Source: Pseudogemmobacter hezensis (GTDB lineage: Bacteria; Pseudomonadota; Alphaproteobacteria; Rhodobacterales; Rhodobacteraceae). From it: a stretch of 64,000 nt of DNA. Shown here in pieces: positions 46,345-54,237 of the stretch (position 1 is the stretch's first letter; each line of letters starts with the position of its first letter). The translations under genes and the position numbers were made by a program. Location: contig NZ_JABJXT010000003.1 of the NCBI RefSeq assembly GCF_013155295.1, positions 1 to 64,000 on the forward strand. The letters run 5' to 3'. The notes under the pieces were generated by a model. The model was not told the DNA's origin, ran no database searches, and saw only the letters and a list, made by a program, of their open reading frames with translations.

Positions 46345-47646
46345 ATGGCGGATCCGATCCTTGTGGTCGAGGGCCTCTGTGTCCGCGCAAAGGGCCGGAT
46401 CATCTTTGACGGGCTGGATTTTGCCTTGCCTGCAACCGGGATGACCGCCCTGATGGGGCCGGTTGGAACCGGAAAATCCTCTTTAATAAAATGGCTTTGT
46501 GCGCGGGCAGAGCCTGCAATCTATAAGATCGAATATCGCCGGGCGGATTACTTTTTTGCCCCACTGACGCGGCGCAACCGCCCGCTTCTTTATGCGCAGC
46601 GCCAGGCAAAGACCGTTGAACAGATGTTCACTTTGCTAAGCCTGCATCTGAAATCGAACCCCGCGCTGATCTGCATTGACGAAATCACCGCCGACCTTGC
46701 CCCCGCCGACAGCGAAAGGGTGATGGAGCGGCTTTCGATCATGGCCCGCTCGCGGGCCTTGCTGGTGGTCAGCCATAATCAGCAGGAGGTGCGTGATTAT
46801 GCCGATCACGTCATGCTGGTTGCCGGGGGGCGGATGCAGGAATTCACGCCTGCCCGCCAGTTTTTTGAGACGCCGCAGACCGATGCCGGGCGGCAATTTG
46901 TCGGCTCGGGCTGGGTGGTCACCCGCGAGCCCGGCACGCCAGACCACCATCTCAGCGCGGAAATGCGCGAGCTGCCCTTTGATCTGACGATCGAGCCTGT
47001 CGGCGGCAATGACCGGCTGCTCTCGCTTTGCGGCGGCAAGCTGTTCTTGCTGGATCTGGAGGCTGACGGCGCGCTGCCCCCGGGCGTTGTCCCCGGGGCG
47101 GCAGAGATCAGCGCGTTGATCTGCCTGCCAGGAGTGCCTGCCACAGGAGTGCCTGCCACAGGGGCGCTGACCTCGACCGGCCTGACCTCGACCAGCCTGC
47201 CCGCGGTGCGGTTGCCTGATGCGGGCCCGACAGGTGATTTCGCGGCTGACAGGGCCCGGATCGCTTTGCTGCGGGCGCGGATGGCGGCGGGCGGCAGCCC
47301 GGCGATCCTGCGCTGCGGCAACCATCATGAGGTCGCGCGCCTGGTCGCGCTTTTGCTGATTTCAATGCAGGTTTCGGCCGATAAGGCCTCTGACATGGCG
47401 GCACGGCTTTTGGGGCTGCCTGCGCTGGATGTCGAAACCGAGCAAGAGCTTTGGGATTTCGAACTGGCGCAGGATCTGGCGCAGGATCAGATGCCCGCGC
47501 CGCCGGATCCGCCTGCATCGCATGGCGCGCTGGCCGCTGCCCGCCAAAGCGCGGCAAAGTCCTCTGCCATTCCGGCGCTGCCCCCGGGCGCCGTCACACC
47601 CGTCGTGCCCATCCCCCGGCGGAATTTGTTCATTCGCAAGGTCTGA
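46345..47646 (+). CDS. ABC-type ATPase fused to a degenerate phosphatase-like domain
   Basis: 433 residues. The N-terminal 210 residues are an ABC ATPase: Walker A GPVGTGKSS (about 36-44), Walker B ALICIDEIT, H-loop VVSHNQQEV, and a PstB-like end. The LSGGQ signature is missing: the stretch before Walker B reads AKTVEQMFTLLSLHLKSNPA. There is no membrane segment and no permease nearby. The C-terminal part (about 225-400) aligns in order with the DSP phosphatase two genes upstream, ending in a segment ILRCGNHHEVARLVALLLIS in which CX5R is broken. I read it as an ATPase fused to a pseudophosphatase. The linker has short duplications (GVPATGVPATG). Confidence 0.68.
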   Translation: MADPILVVEGLCVRAKGRIIFDGLDFALPATGMTALMGPVGTGKSSLIKWLCARAEPAIYKIEYRRADYFFAPLTRRNRPLLYAQRQAKTVEQMFTLLSLHLKSNPALICIDEITADLAPADSERVMERLSIMARSRALLVVSHNQQEVRDYADHVMLVAGGRMQEFTPARQFFETPQTDAGRQFVGSGWVVTREPGTPDHHLSAEMRELPFDLTIEPVGGNDRLLSLCGGKLFLLDLEADGALPPGVVPGAAEISALICLPGVPATGVPATGALTSTGLTSTSLPAVRLPDAGPTGDFAADRARIALLRARMAAGGSPAILRCGNHHEVARLVALLLISMQVSADKASDMAARLLGLPALDVETEQELWDFELAQDLAQDQMPAPPDPPASHGALAAARQSAAKSSAIPALPPGAVTPVVPIPRRNLFIRKV

Positions 47647-47696
47647 GCCCGAAGCATAGGCCAGACCCATCCCAGCACGTTTGTCAGGAGCAGGAA

Positions 47697-48311
47697 ATGA
47701 AAGACCAGGTTGAAAGCAAATGTCCGTTCGGTTTCGGTGGCGGTTCCGCTGCGACAGAGACCTCTGGCCAGCCCGCTGCAGCACCCGGTGAGGCCTATCG
47801 CCATATGGGAATGACCCCTGGCATGAACCGCGACAAACTGCCGGAACTGCTGCGCGAACCGATTGAGGAAGGGGCCGAGGGCCTGGCCACCGGGCGCTGC
47901 CTCTGCGGCAAGGTGACGTTTAAGATCAAACAGCCCGTCTCGATGGTCTTCGCCAATCATGACGCCACCTCGCGCCGCCGCTCTGGCGGGGTTTCGCTGA
48001 CCATCATGCTGCGCGCGACCAGCACCGCCTTTTCAGGCTGGGGCAGCCTGGTGAATTACCAGGTCTCTGACCGCGAGGTCTCGTGCTTTTGCCGGATCTG
48101 CGGCACCCCGGTGCTGACCCGCTATCTGGCCCCCGAGGCGATGACGGGGATGATTTCGCTGCAGGTCGGCGTGTTGGACAGCACCGAGGGGCTGCGCCTT
48201 GCCGCCGATATCAGCCATGATGAAAAGCCGGATTTCTACGCCTTTGCCGGCGAGCGCCGCGTGATCAACTCGACCGAGCTGGAAGGCATGTTCAGCGGGC
48301 CGCGCGGCTGA
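47697..48311 (+). CDS. GFA/CENP-V-family zinc protein
   Basis: 204 residues from ATG 47697 with AGGAGCAGG upstream. The core (about 64-200) has the zinc-binding cysteines of the glutathione-dependent formaldehyde-activating family: CLCGKVTF near the start and CFCRICGTPV about 60 residues later. The N-terminal 60 residues are an extension with a CPFGFGGG start. Members bind zinc and some act on glutathione adducts; the actual reaction is unknown here. The gene lies 50 bases after the ATPase fusion. Confidence 0.8.
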   Translation: MKDQVESKCPFGFGGGSAATETSGQPAAAPGEAYRHMGMTPGMNRDKLPELLREPIEEGAEGLATGRCLCGKVTFKIKQPVSMVFANHDATSRRRSGGVSLTIMLRATSTAFSGWGSLVNYQVSDREVSCFCRICGTPVLTRYLAPEAMTGMISLQVGVLDSTEGLRLAADISHDEKPDFYAFAGERRVINSTELEGMFSGPRG

Positions 48312-48477
48312 GAATAAGCCTCTGGCAGACCCATGCCTGTGCCCGGTTCGGATGCGCGGACCGGGCATTTTCATATCCGCCCGCTGCCTGACAAATATGG
48401 CGCCGGATAGCTGCCGGGGCTTTGCAATCTAGACAAAGCATTAAGAACTCTGTGGTCTTATCAGCCCAGGCAGTAAG

Positions 48478-49551
48478 GTGAGGCTGGGCTTTGTCGCCCC
48501 CTGGGGGATGGGCGGATTTGCGGCACAGGACAGTGATTTAGCGTTATCCGGCTTTTCAGCCGATGGCGGCTTTTCAAACGGATGTGGCCCGATGGTTCAG
48601 AATGCAGGCGCAGATGCGGAAATCCCCAGGGAGCCAGAGATCCCCAAGGAAATCCTGTCCTCTATGCTTTTGAAAATGTTCGAGTTTGCGCCGATTGCCA
48701 TGTCGATCAGCACCAGTGACGGCAATGCGTCGCGCTATTTGCTGGTCAATAAGGCCTATCTGGATCTGACCGGCAACAAATGGGAGGATATTTCCGGCGT
48801 GCAGCTGACCGATGCGGCCGCCATTCAGACCCCGGATTTCATCCGCCGCCATCAGACGCTGGAAGAGGTGGGGGCCTATGTCGGCGAAGAGGTCAATATC
48901 CGCCATGTTGACGGAACAATCCTGCCGACGCTGATCACCTGTCAGCGAACAATCGTGGATGGGATCAACTATGATCTTGAAATCATTGTTGATATTTCCA
49001 GCCGTGTGAAAGAGCAATATCGCCAGATCTCGCAACTTCTGGATCTGGCCTCGACCGATCCGATGTCCGGCCTGCCCAATCGCCGCGCTTTTGAGGGGCA
49101 GCTGGCGCAATATATGGCGCAGCCGGGCGGCAGCCTGATCCTGGCCTATGTCGATTTCAACGGCTTCAAACAGCTCAATGACACGCGCGGCCATGCCGCC
49201 GGGGATGAGGCGATCCGGATCATCAGCGGGCGGATGAAATCCTATCGGCGGCAGTCGGATTTTGTGGCGCGGATCGGCGGCGATGAATTTGCCCTTATCC
49301 TGCGCCCTGAAAATGCCATGTCCGACGCCACTCTGATCACCCGGTTTGAGCGGATTTTCCAGCCCTTCATGCTGGGCGAGGCAGAGATCACGCTGGGGGC
49401 CTCGGTCGGGCTGACCAGTCTGCAGCCTGGCGACACGGCCGAAACCCTGCTGCATCGCGCCGATCAGCTGATGTATGCAGCAAAGCGCGCGCGCACCCGC
49501 GATGGGGTGTTTGTCTGCAGCGATCGCAGCTCCGCCCGCGCATCTGGCTGA
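48478..49551 (+). CDS. PAS-GGDEF diguanylate cyclase
   Basis: 357 residues from GTG 48478, or 319 from ATG 48592; neither start has a strong ribosome site. A PAS domain (about 60-175, with FAPIAMSIST and YLLVNKAYLDLTG) is followed by a GGDEF domain (about 190-345) with an intact active site RIGGDEFALI, DPMSGLPNRRAFE and the conserved YVDFNGFKQLNDTRGHAAGD. It should make cyclic di-GMP in response to a signal bound by PAS. No RxxD inhibitory site is visible directly before GGDEF. No membrane segment. It is the last gene before the ccoG promoter. Confidence 0.88.
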   Translation: MRLGFVAPWGMGGFAAQDSDLALSGFSADGGFSNGCGPMVQNAGADAEIPREPEIPKEILSSMLLKMFEFAPIAMSISTSDGNASRYLLVNKAYLDLTGNKWEDISGVQLTDAAAIQTPDFIRRHQTLEEVGAYVGEEVNIRHVDGTILPTLITCQRTIVDGINYDLEIIVDISSRVKEQYRQISQLLDLASTDPMSGLPNRRAFEGQLAQYMAQPGGSLILAYVDFNGFKQLNDTRGHAAGDEAIRIISGRMKSYRRQSDFVARIGGDEFALILRPENAMSDATLITRFERIFQPFMLGEAEITLGASVGLTSLQPGDTAETLLHRADQLMYAAKRARTRDGVFVCSDRSSARASG

Positions 49552-49636
49552 CAGGTCGCAAGCCGTCGCCGCCCGGATGCGGCATTTGCGCACTGTGACG
49601 ATGGGCGAAGTCAAACCTGTATCCGGGATGGGATAA

Positions 49637-49650
49637 TTGACCCAGGTCAA
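49637..49650. promoter_or_regulatory. FNR box of the ccoGHIS promoter
   Basis: TTGACCCAGGTCAA is a perfect FNR-type palindrome (TTGAC-N4-GTCAA) 61 bases upstream of the ccoG start. It gives ccoGHIS its own oxygen control, independent of ccoNOQP. Confidence 0.85.
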
Positions 49651-49710
49651 AGCCGGGCAAGGGCCTGTCTGCGATACCATGACAGCAACCCGATTTTCGG
49701 AGCCATCGCC

Positions 49711-51147
49711 GTGTCCACATCCGACGCCAACCCGCCGAGCCTTTACGCGGCGCGTGAGCCAATCTTCCCCCGCCGGATCAAAGGCCATTTCCGCACCGCG
49801 AAATGGTGGATCATGGCGGTGACCCTGGGCATTTACTATATTCTGCCGTGGATCCGCTGGGATCGCGGCCCCAATCTGCCCGATCAGGCGGTCTTGCTGG
49901 ATCTGGGCAATCGTCGCTTTTTCTTCTTCATGATCGAAATCTGGCCGCATGAATTTTACTTCGTGGCGGGCCTTCTGATCATGGCGGGGTTGGGCCTTTT
50001 CCTGTTTACCAGCGCCGCAGGCCGGGTCTGGTGCGGCTATGCCTGCCCGCAGACCGTCTGGACCGACCTTTTCATCCTGGTCGAGCGATGGATCGAAGGC
50101 GACCGCAACGCCCGCATCCGTCTGCACCGCAGCAAATGGACCGGCGAAAAAATCCGCAAACGGGCCGTGAAGTGGACGGTCTGGTTCCTGATCGGCCTCG
50201 CCACCGGCGGGGCCTGGATCTTCTATTTCACCGATGCTCCGACGCTTTTGCGCGATCTTCTGACTTTTCAGGCGCATCCGGTTGCCTGGATCACCATGCT
50301 GATCCTGACCATGACCACCTTCCTTTTCGGTGGCTTCATGCGCGAGCAGGTCTGCATCTATATGTGCCCCTGGCCGCGCATCCAGGCCGCGATGATGGAT
50401 GAGGAAACCATCACCATCGCCTACCGCGACTGGCGCGGAGAGCCGCGCGGCAAGCAATCGGTCGCGGGCAACGGCGACTGCATCGACTGCATGGCCTGCG
50501 TCAACGTCTGCCCGATGGGGATCGACATCCGCGACGGTCAGCAGCTGGCCTGCATCACCTGTGGCCTTTGCATCGATGCCTGCGATGAGGTGATGACCAG
50601 GATCGGCAAGCCGCAGGGGCTGATCGGCTATCTGGCCCTTACGGACGAAACGCGTGAACGTAAGGGCGAGCCTCCGATCCCCACCTGGCGCCATGTGCTG
50701 CGCCCGCGCACCGTGCTTTACACCACGCTTTGGGCGGGCGTGGGGATTGCGCTGGTCGTGGCCCTGTTCCTGCGCAGCCCGCTGGATGTGAACGTGACTC
50801 CGGTTCGCAATCCGACCTTTGTGATGCTGTCGGACGGCACGATCCGCAACACCTATGAGATCCGCCTGCGCAATATGGAGGGCCAGGCCCGCTGGTTCAG
50901 CTTTGCCGTCGATGGCGTCTCGCCACTCGCCCTGTCGGTTGAGGGCGGGCAAAACGCCCGGATCGAGGTGGCGGCCAATGAAACCGCGCATGTGCGCCTT
51001 TACGTCACCGCCGCGCCCGGCACCGCAGCCGCCACCACGCCGCGCAGCGAGATCCGCCTCTGGATCGAGGGTGCTCCGGTGCCCGGTATCAAAGACACCA
51101 CCGACCGCGTCGCCAAGGATACGGTCTTTAACGGCAAAGGTAGCTGA
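49711..51147 (+). CDS. ccoG: cbb3 oxidase assembly protein CcoG, polyferredoxin
   Basis: 478 residues from GTG 49711, with GGAG eight bases before it. About five membrane helices. Cys motifs: WCGYACPQTVW in the membrane part and a soluble diferredoxin insert with CIDCMACVNVCP and CITCGLCIDACD, binding two [4Fe-4S] clusters. The C-terminus is a periplasmic Ig-like domain. It reduces copper for delivery to the CcoN CuB site. First gene of ccoGHIS (rdxBHIS in Rhodobacter). Confidence 0.95.
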   Translation: MSTSDANPPSLYAAREPIFPRRIKGHFRTAKWWIMAVTLGIYYILPWIRWDRGPNLPDQAVLLDLGNRRFFFFMIEIWPHEFYFVAGLLIMAGLGLFLFTSAAGRVWCGYACPQTVWTDLFILVERWIEGDRNARIRLHRSKWTGEKIRKRAVKWTVWFLIGLATGGAWIFYFTDAPTLLRDLLTFQAHPVAWITMLILTMTTFLFGGFMREQVCIYMCPWPRIQAAMMDEETITIAYRDWRGEPRGKQSVAGNGDCIDCMACVNVCPMGIDIRDGQQLACITCGLCIDACDEVMTRIGKPQGLIGYLALTDETRERKGEPPIPTWRHVLRPRTVLYTTLWAGVGIALVVALFLRSPLDVNVTPVRNPTFVMLSDGTIRNTYEIRLRNMEGQARWFSFAVDGVSPLALSVEGGQNARIEVAANETAHVRLYVTAAPGTAAATTPRSEIRLWIEGAPVPGIKDTTDRVAKDTVFNGKGS

Positions 51148-51188
51148 TCTTTGCGGATCGGCCGCCATAAAGGAACGGAGACAAGGCG

Positions 51189-51740
51189 ATGAATGGTTTC
51201 ACTGCGGCGCTTGCCGGGCGGGAATTCCTCTTGTTTGTGCCGCTGGTTTTTCTGGTTGTCGGCCTGGGCCTGTGGCTTGGCCGCCGCAGGCTGACCGGGG
51301 GGCGGGTGCTTTTCGCGGTGCTCAGCTTTTTCGGCATCGTGACGGCGGTGAATGTATTCATGGCCTATAAGGCGGTCTCGACCTTCCCCGGCCTTGAAGT
51401 GCAAAGCTCTTACGTCGCGGGGCGCGGCTTTGATGGCCGCCGCGACGCGCAAGAGGCGCTTGGCTGGCAGCTGGAACAAACCTACAGCCCCGGCACAATG
51501 GCGCTGCGGATCACCGATGCCAGCGGCACCCCGGTCGAGGCAAAGGCGATTGAGGCTTTGATCGGCCGCGTCACCATCGCCCGCGACGATCAGACGCCCG
51601 AATTCATCTGGCAGGGTGATCGCTATGAGGCCGCAGTCGAGCTGGGCTCGGGCGAATGGATGATGAAGGTTCAGGCCATCGCGCAGGACGGCACCCCGTT
51701 CGAGCGCAGGCTGGATTTTGTGGTCGCGCCAAGGGGGTAA
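51189..51740 (+). CDS. ccoH: cbb3 oxidase assembly protein CcoH
   Basis: 183 residues, FixH family. Two N-terminal hydrophobic segments (about 10-28 and 42-62) and a periplasmic beta-rich domain ending WMMKVQAIAQDGTPFERRLDFVV, the typical FixH end. It takes part in maturation of the oxidase. Six bases separate it from ccoI. Confidence 0.92.
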   Translation: MNGFTAALAGREFLLFVPLVFLVVGLGLWLGRRRLTGGRVLFAVLSFFGIVTAVNVFMAYKAVSTFPGLEVQSSYVAGRGFDGRRDAQEALGWQLEQTYSPGTMALRITDASGTPVEAKAIEALIGRVTIARDDQTPEFIWQGDRYEAAVELGSGEWMMKVQAIAQDGTPFERRLDFVVAPRG

Positions 51741-51746
51741 CACAAG

Positions 51747-53972
51747 ATGAGCATTGCAGCAGGCAATCTTAACACCCGCTCCGAAAGTCTTATCCCGGAA
51801 AGCCCCGGCGGCATTTCGGCCTGCCCGGCCTGCGTGGTTGCCCCTGCCGCCGCCGATCTGGCGCGGGTGGTCCGGGATGCGCGGATCGTGCTGTCTTTGC
51901 CTGCCGCCCATTGCGCGGAATGTATCTCGACGGTTGAAAAGGCGCTGCAGGCGGTGCCCGGTGTGCGCTCGGCCCGGCTGAATCTGACGCTGAAACGGGT
52001 CTCGGTTGACGCGGGCCCCGAGATCGCGCCCGCCGATCTGGTCGCGGTGCTGGACCGCGCCGGATATGAGGCGCATGAGCTGGATCCCGGCCTTCTGTCG
52101 GTGACGGAAACCGACCGCCAGGGGCGTGATCTGCTGATGCGGATGGGGGTGGCCTTCTTCTCGATGATGAATGTCATGCTTCTGTCGGTCGCGGTCTGGT
52201 CCGGGGCGGATGGTGCGACGCGCGATATGTTCCACTGGATTTCCGGCGCGATTGCGCTGCCGACGGTGGTGTTTTCCTCGCAGCCGTTTTTCAAAGGCGC
52301 CTGGCGCTCGCTGAAGGCGGGGCGGCTGGGGATGGATTTCCCGATCAGCCTGGCGATTGTGCTGGCCTGCTTCATCTCTATTTTCGAGACGATCAATTCT
52401 GGCCCGCATTCCTATTTCGATGCCGCCGTGATGCTGACCTTCTTCCTGCTGATCGGTCGCTACCTTGACCACCGCACCCGCGCGATTGCGCGATCCGCCG
52501 CGCAGGAACTGGCCGCGCTTGAGGTGCCCCGTGCCACCGTTTTGCAAGACGGCACCGAGGTTATCCGCCCGATTTCCGAGGTCATTCCCGGCGATCTGGT
52601 GCTGGTGCGACCGGGCGGGCGGATGCCGGTGGATGGCGAGATCGTCGCGGGCGCATCCGAGATCGATCGCAGCCTTCTGACCGGGGAAACCCTGCCCGTG
52701 GCCGCCCATCCCGGGGCGCTCGTCTCGGCGGGTGAGGTCAATCTGACCGGGCCGCTGACGGTGCGGGTGACGGCGGCGGGCAAGGACAGCTCGCTGCATC
52801 AGATGGCCGATCTGGTCGCCGTGGCCGAGGCGGCAAAGACCCGCTACACCTCGCTGGCCGAGCGGGCGGCGCATGCCTACTCGTCGATCGTGCATGTTCT
52901 GGCGGGCGTCGCTTTCACGGGCTGGCTGATCTATACCGGCGGCGATTTTCGTATGTCTGTCAATATCATGGCGGCGGTGCTGATCATCACCTGCCCCTGT
53001 GCCCTGGGCCTTGCGGTGCCTGCGGTGCTGACCTCGGCCTCGGGGCGACTGTTTCGCAAGGGGCTGCTGATCAAGGATGGCACGGCGCTGGAACGGCTTT
53101 CGCAGGTCGATACGGTGGTCTTTGACAAGACGGGCACGCTGACCCTGGGCCGCCCGGTTGCGACCAATTTCGACACCCATCCCCCGGCCGTGGCCGAGGT
53201 GGCGCTGGCGCTGGCCGGGGCCTCGTCGCACCCGCTTGCCATGGCGCTGGCCGAGGCGGCACGGGTCGCAGGTCTGCGCCCCGCCCGGGTCGAGGACATT
53301 CGTGAGATGCCCGGCTACGGCGTCGAGGGGCTTTGGAAGGGCAGGGTGGTGCGCCTTGGCCGCGCAGAATGGTGCGGGGCAGAACCCGGTGCCGGGACGG
53401 CAACATGGCTTTCCACTGGCGACAGCCCGGCCCGCGCCTTCACTTTCCACGACCGTCTGCGCCCCGGTGCCGCCGGGCTGGTTGATGCGCTGAAGGCGGA
53501 TGGCAAGCGAGTCGTTTTGCTGTCGGGCGACACCCCGCCCGCCGTTTCCGCGCTGGCCGCAGAGCTAGGCATTGACGACTGGGCGGCTGGCGTTCTGCCT
53601 GCTGAAAAGGCCGCGCGGGTGCGTGATCTGAAGGCGGCGGGCGGCCATGTGCTGATGGTGGGCGACGGGTTGAATGACACGGCGGCACTGGCCGAGGCCT
53701 ATGTCTCGATCTCGCCCGCATCGGCGCTGGATGCGGCGCGGGCGGCCTCGGATATCGTGCTTTTGGGCCAGGATATCGCGCCGATTGCCGATGCGCTGCG
53801 GATTTCGCGTCAGGCCTCCAGGCGAATTGTCGAGAATTTTAAGATTTCTGCAGGCTATAATGTGATCGCAGTGCCGCTGGCGCTGTTTGGTATGGCGACG
53901 CCACTGGCGGCGGCGCTGGCGATGTCTTTGTCATCGGTGACGGTCTCGCTGAACGCGCTGCGGCTGAAATAG
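51747..53972 (+). CDS. ccoI: Copper-exporting P1B-type ATPase CcoI
   Basis: 741 residues. N-terminal metal-binding domain with CAEC (in PAAHCAECISTVEK) and a preceding CPAC, then eight membrane helices with the copper site CPC in ITCPCALGLAVP. The phosphorylation motif is FDKTGTLTLG, and the hinge is MVGDGLNDTAALA. It loads copper into the periplasm for assembly of cbb3 oxidase. The end is overlapped by nothing; ccoS follows after 10 bases. Confidence 0.95.
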   Translation: MSIAAGNLNTRSESLIPESPGGISACPACVVAPAAADLARVVRDARIVLSLPAAHCAECISTVEKALQAVPGVRSARLNLTLKRVSVDAGPEIAPADLVAVLDRAGYEAHELDPGLLSVTETDRQGRDLLMRMGVAFFSMMNVMLLSVAVWSGADGATRDMFHWISGAIALPTVVFSSQPFFKGAWRSLKAGRLGMDFPISLAIVLACFISIFETINSGPHSYFDAAVMLTFFLLIGRYLDHRTRAIARSAAQELAALEVPRATVLQDGTEVIRPISEVIPGDLVLVRPGGRMPVDGEIVAGASEIDRSLLTGETLPVAAHPGALVSAGEVNLTGPLTVRVTAAGKDSSLHQMADLVAVAEAAKTRYTSLAERAAHAYSSIVHVLAGVAFTGWLIYTGGDFRMSVNIMAAVLIITCPCALGLAVPAVLTSASGRLFRKGLLIKDGTALERLSQVDTVVFDKTGTLTLGRPVATNFDTHPPAVAEVALALAGASSHPLAMALAEAARVAGLRPARVEDIREMPGYGVEGLWKGRVVRLGRAEWCGAEPGAGTATWLSTGDSPARAFTFHDRLRPGAAGLVDALKADGKRVVLLSGDTPPAVSALAAELGIDDWAAGVLPAEKAARVRDLKAAGGHVLMVGDGLNDTAALAEAYVSISPASALDAARAASDIVLLGQDIAPIADALRISRQASRRIVENFKISAGYNVIAVPLALFGMATPLAAALAMSLSSVTVSLNALRLK

Positions 53973-53982
53973 GGGAAACGCG

Positions 53983-54144
53983 ATGGAGATCCTGGGGATT
54001 TTGATTCCGGTTTCGTTGCTGATGGGCGGCGTTGGTCTGGTCGCTTTCATCTGGGCGATGCGGGCGCGACAGTTCGACGACCCAGAGGGCGATGCGAACC
54101 GTATCCTGACCAAAGACTGGGATGATCGCCCGCGCCCCGACTGA
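53983..54144 (+). CDS. ccoS: cbb3 oxidase maturation protein CcoS
   Basis: A 53-residue protein from ATG 53983 to TGA 54142-54144. One membrane helix (about 4-26, ending FIWAMRARQFDD) and a short acidic tail, EGDANRILTKDWDD, exactly the FixS/CcoS pattern. Needed for cofactor insertion into CcoN. GGGGAAA precedes the start. It closes the operon in front of a strong terminator. Confidence 0.93.
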   Translation: MEILGILIPVSLLMGGVGLVAFIWAMRARQFDDPEGDANRILTKDWDDRPRPD

Positions 54145-54169
54145 TGCGCGGCCTGAACGGTCTGAACTG

Positions 54170-54203
54170 AAAAGCCCCGACAGAGTGATCTGTCGGGGCT
54201 TTT
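54170..54203. terminator. Bidirectional terminator between ccoS and dacA
   Basis: AAAAGCCCCGACAGA (54170-54184), a GTGA loop and TCTGTCGGGGCTTTT (54189-54203) form a perfect 15-bp stem with A-run and T-run at the ends, so it works in both directions. It serves ccoGHIS and the convergent carboxypeptidase gene. Confidence 0.93.
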
Positions 54204-54237
54204 CGTATTCTTCCTGAAATCAGTCTGTCGGGCTGGG

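Noticed and set aside
33491-49636. Prophage or integrative element
   Set aside because: No integrase, phage structural gene, tRNA or attachment repeat is visible at either edge, so only an accessory block is claimed.
48574-51168. 864-codon antisense frame over the GGDEF gene and ccoG
   Set aside because: Mirror frame of two well-supported genes; composition is typical of a GC-rich shadow.
51000-53450. 816-codon antisense frame over ccoH and ccoI
   Set aside because: Same reason: P-type ATPase motifs on the plus strand explain the open frame.
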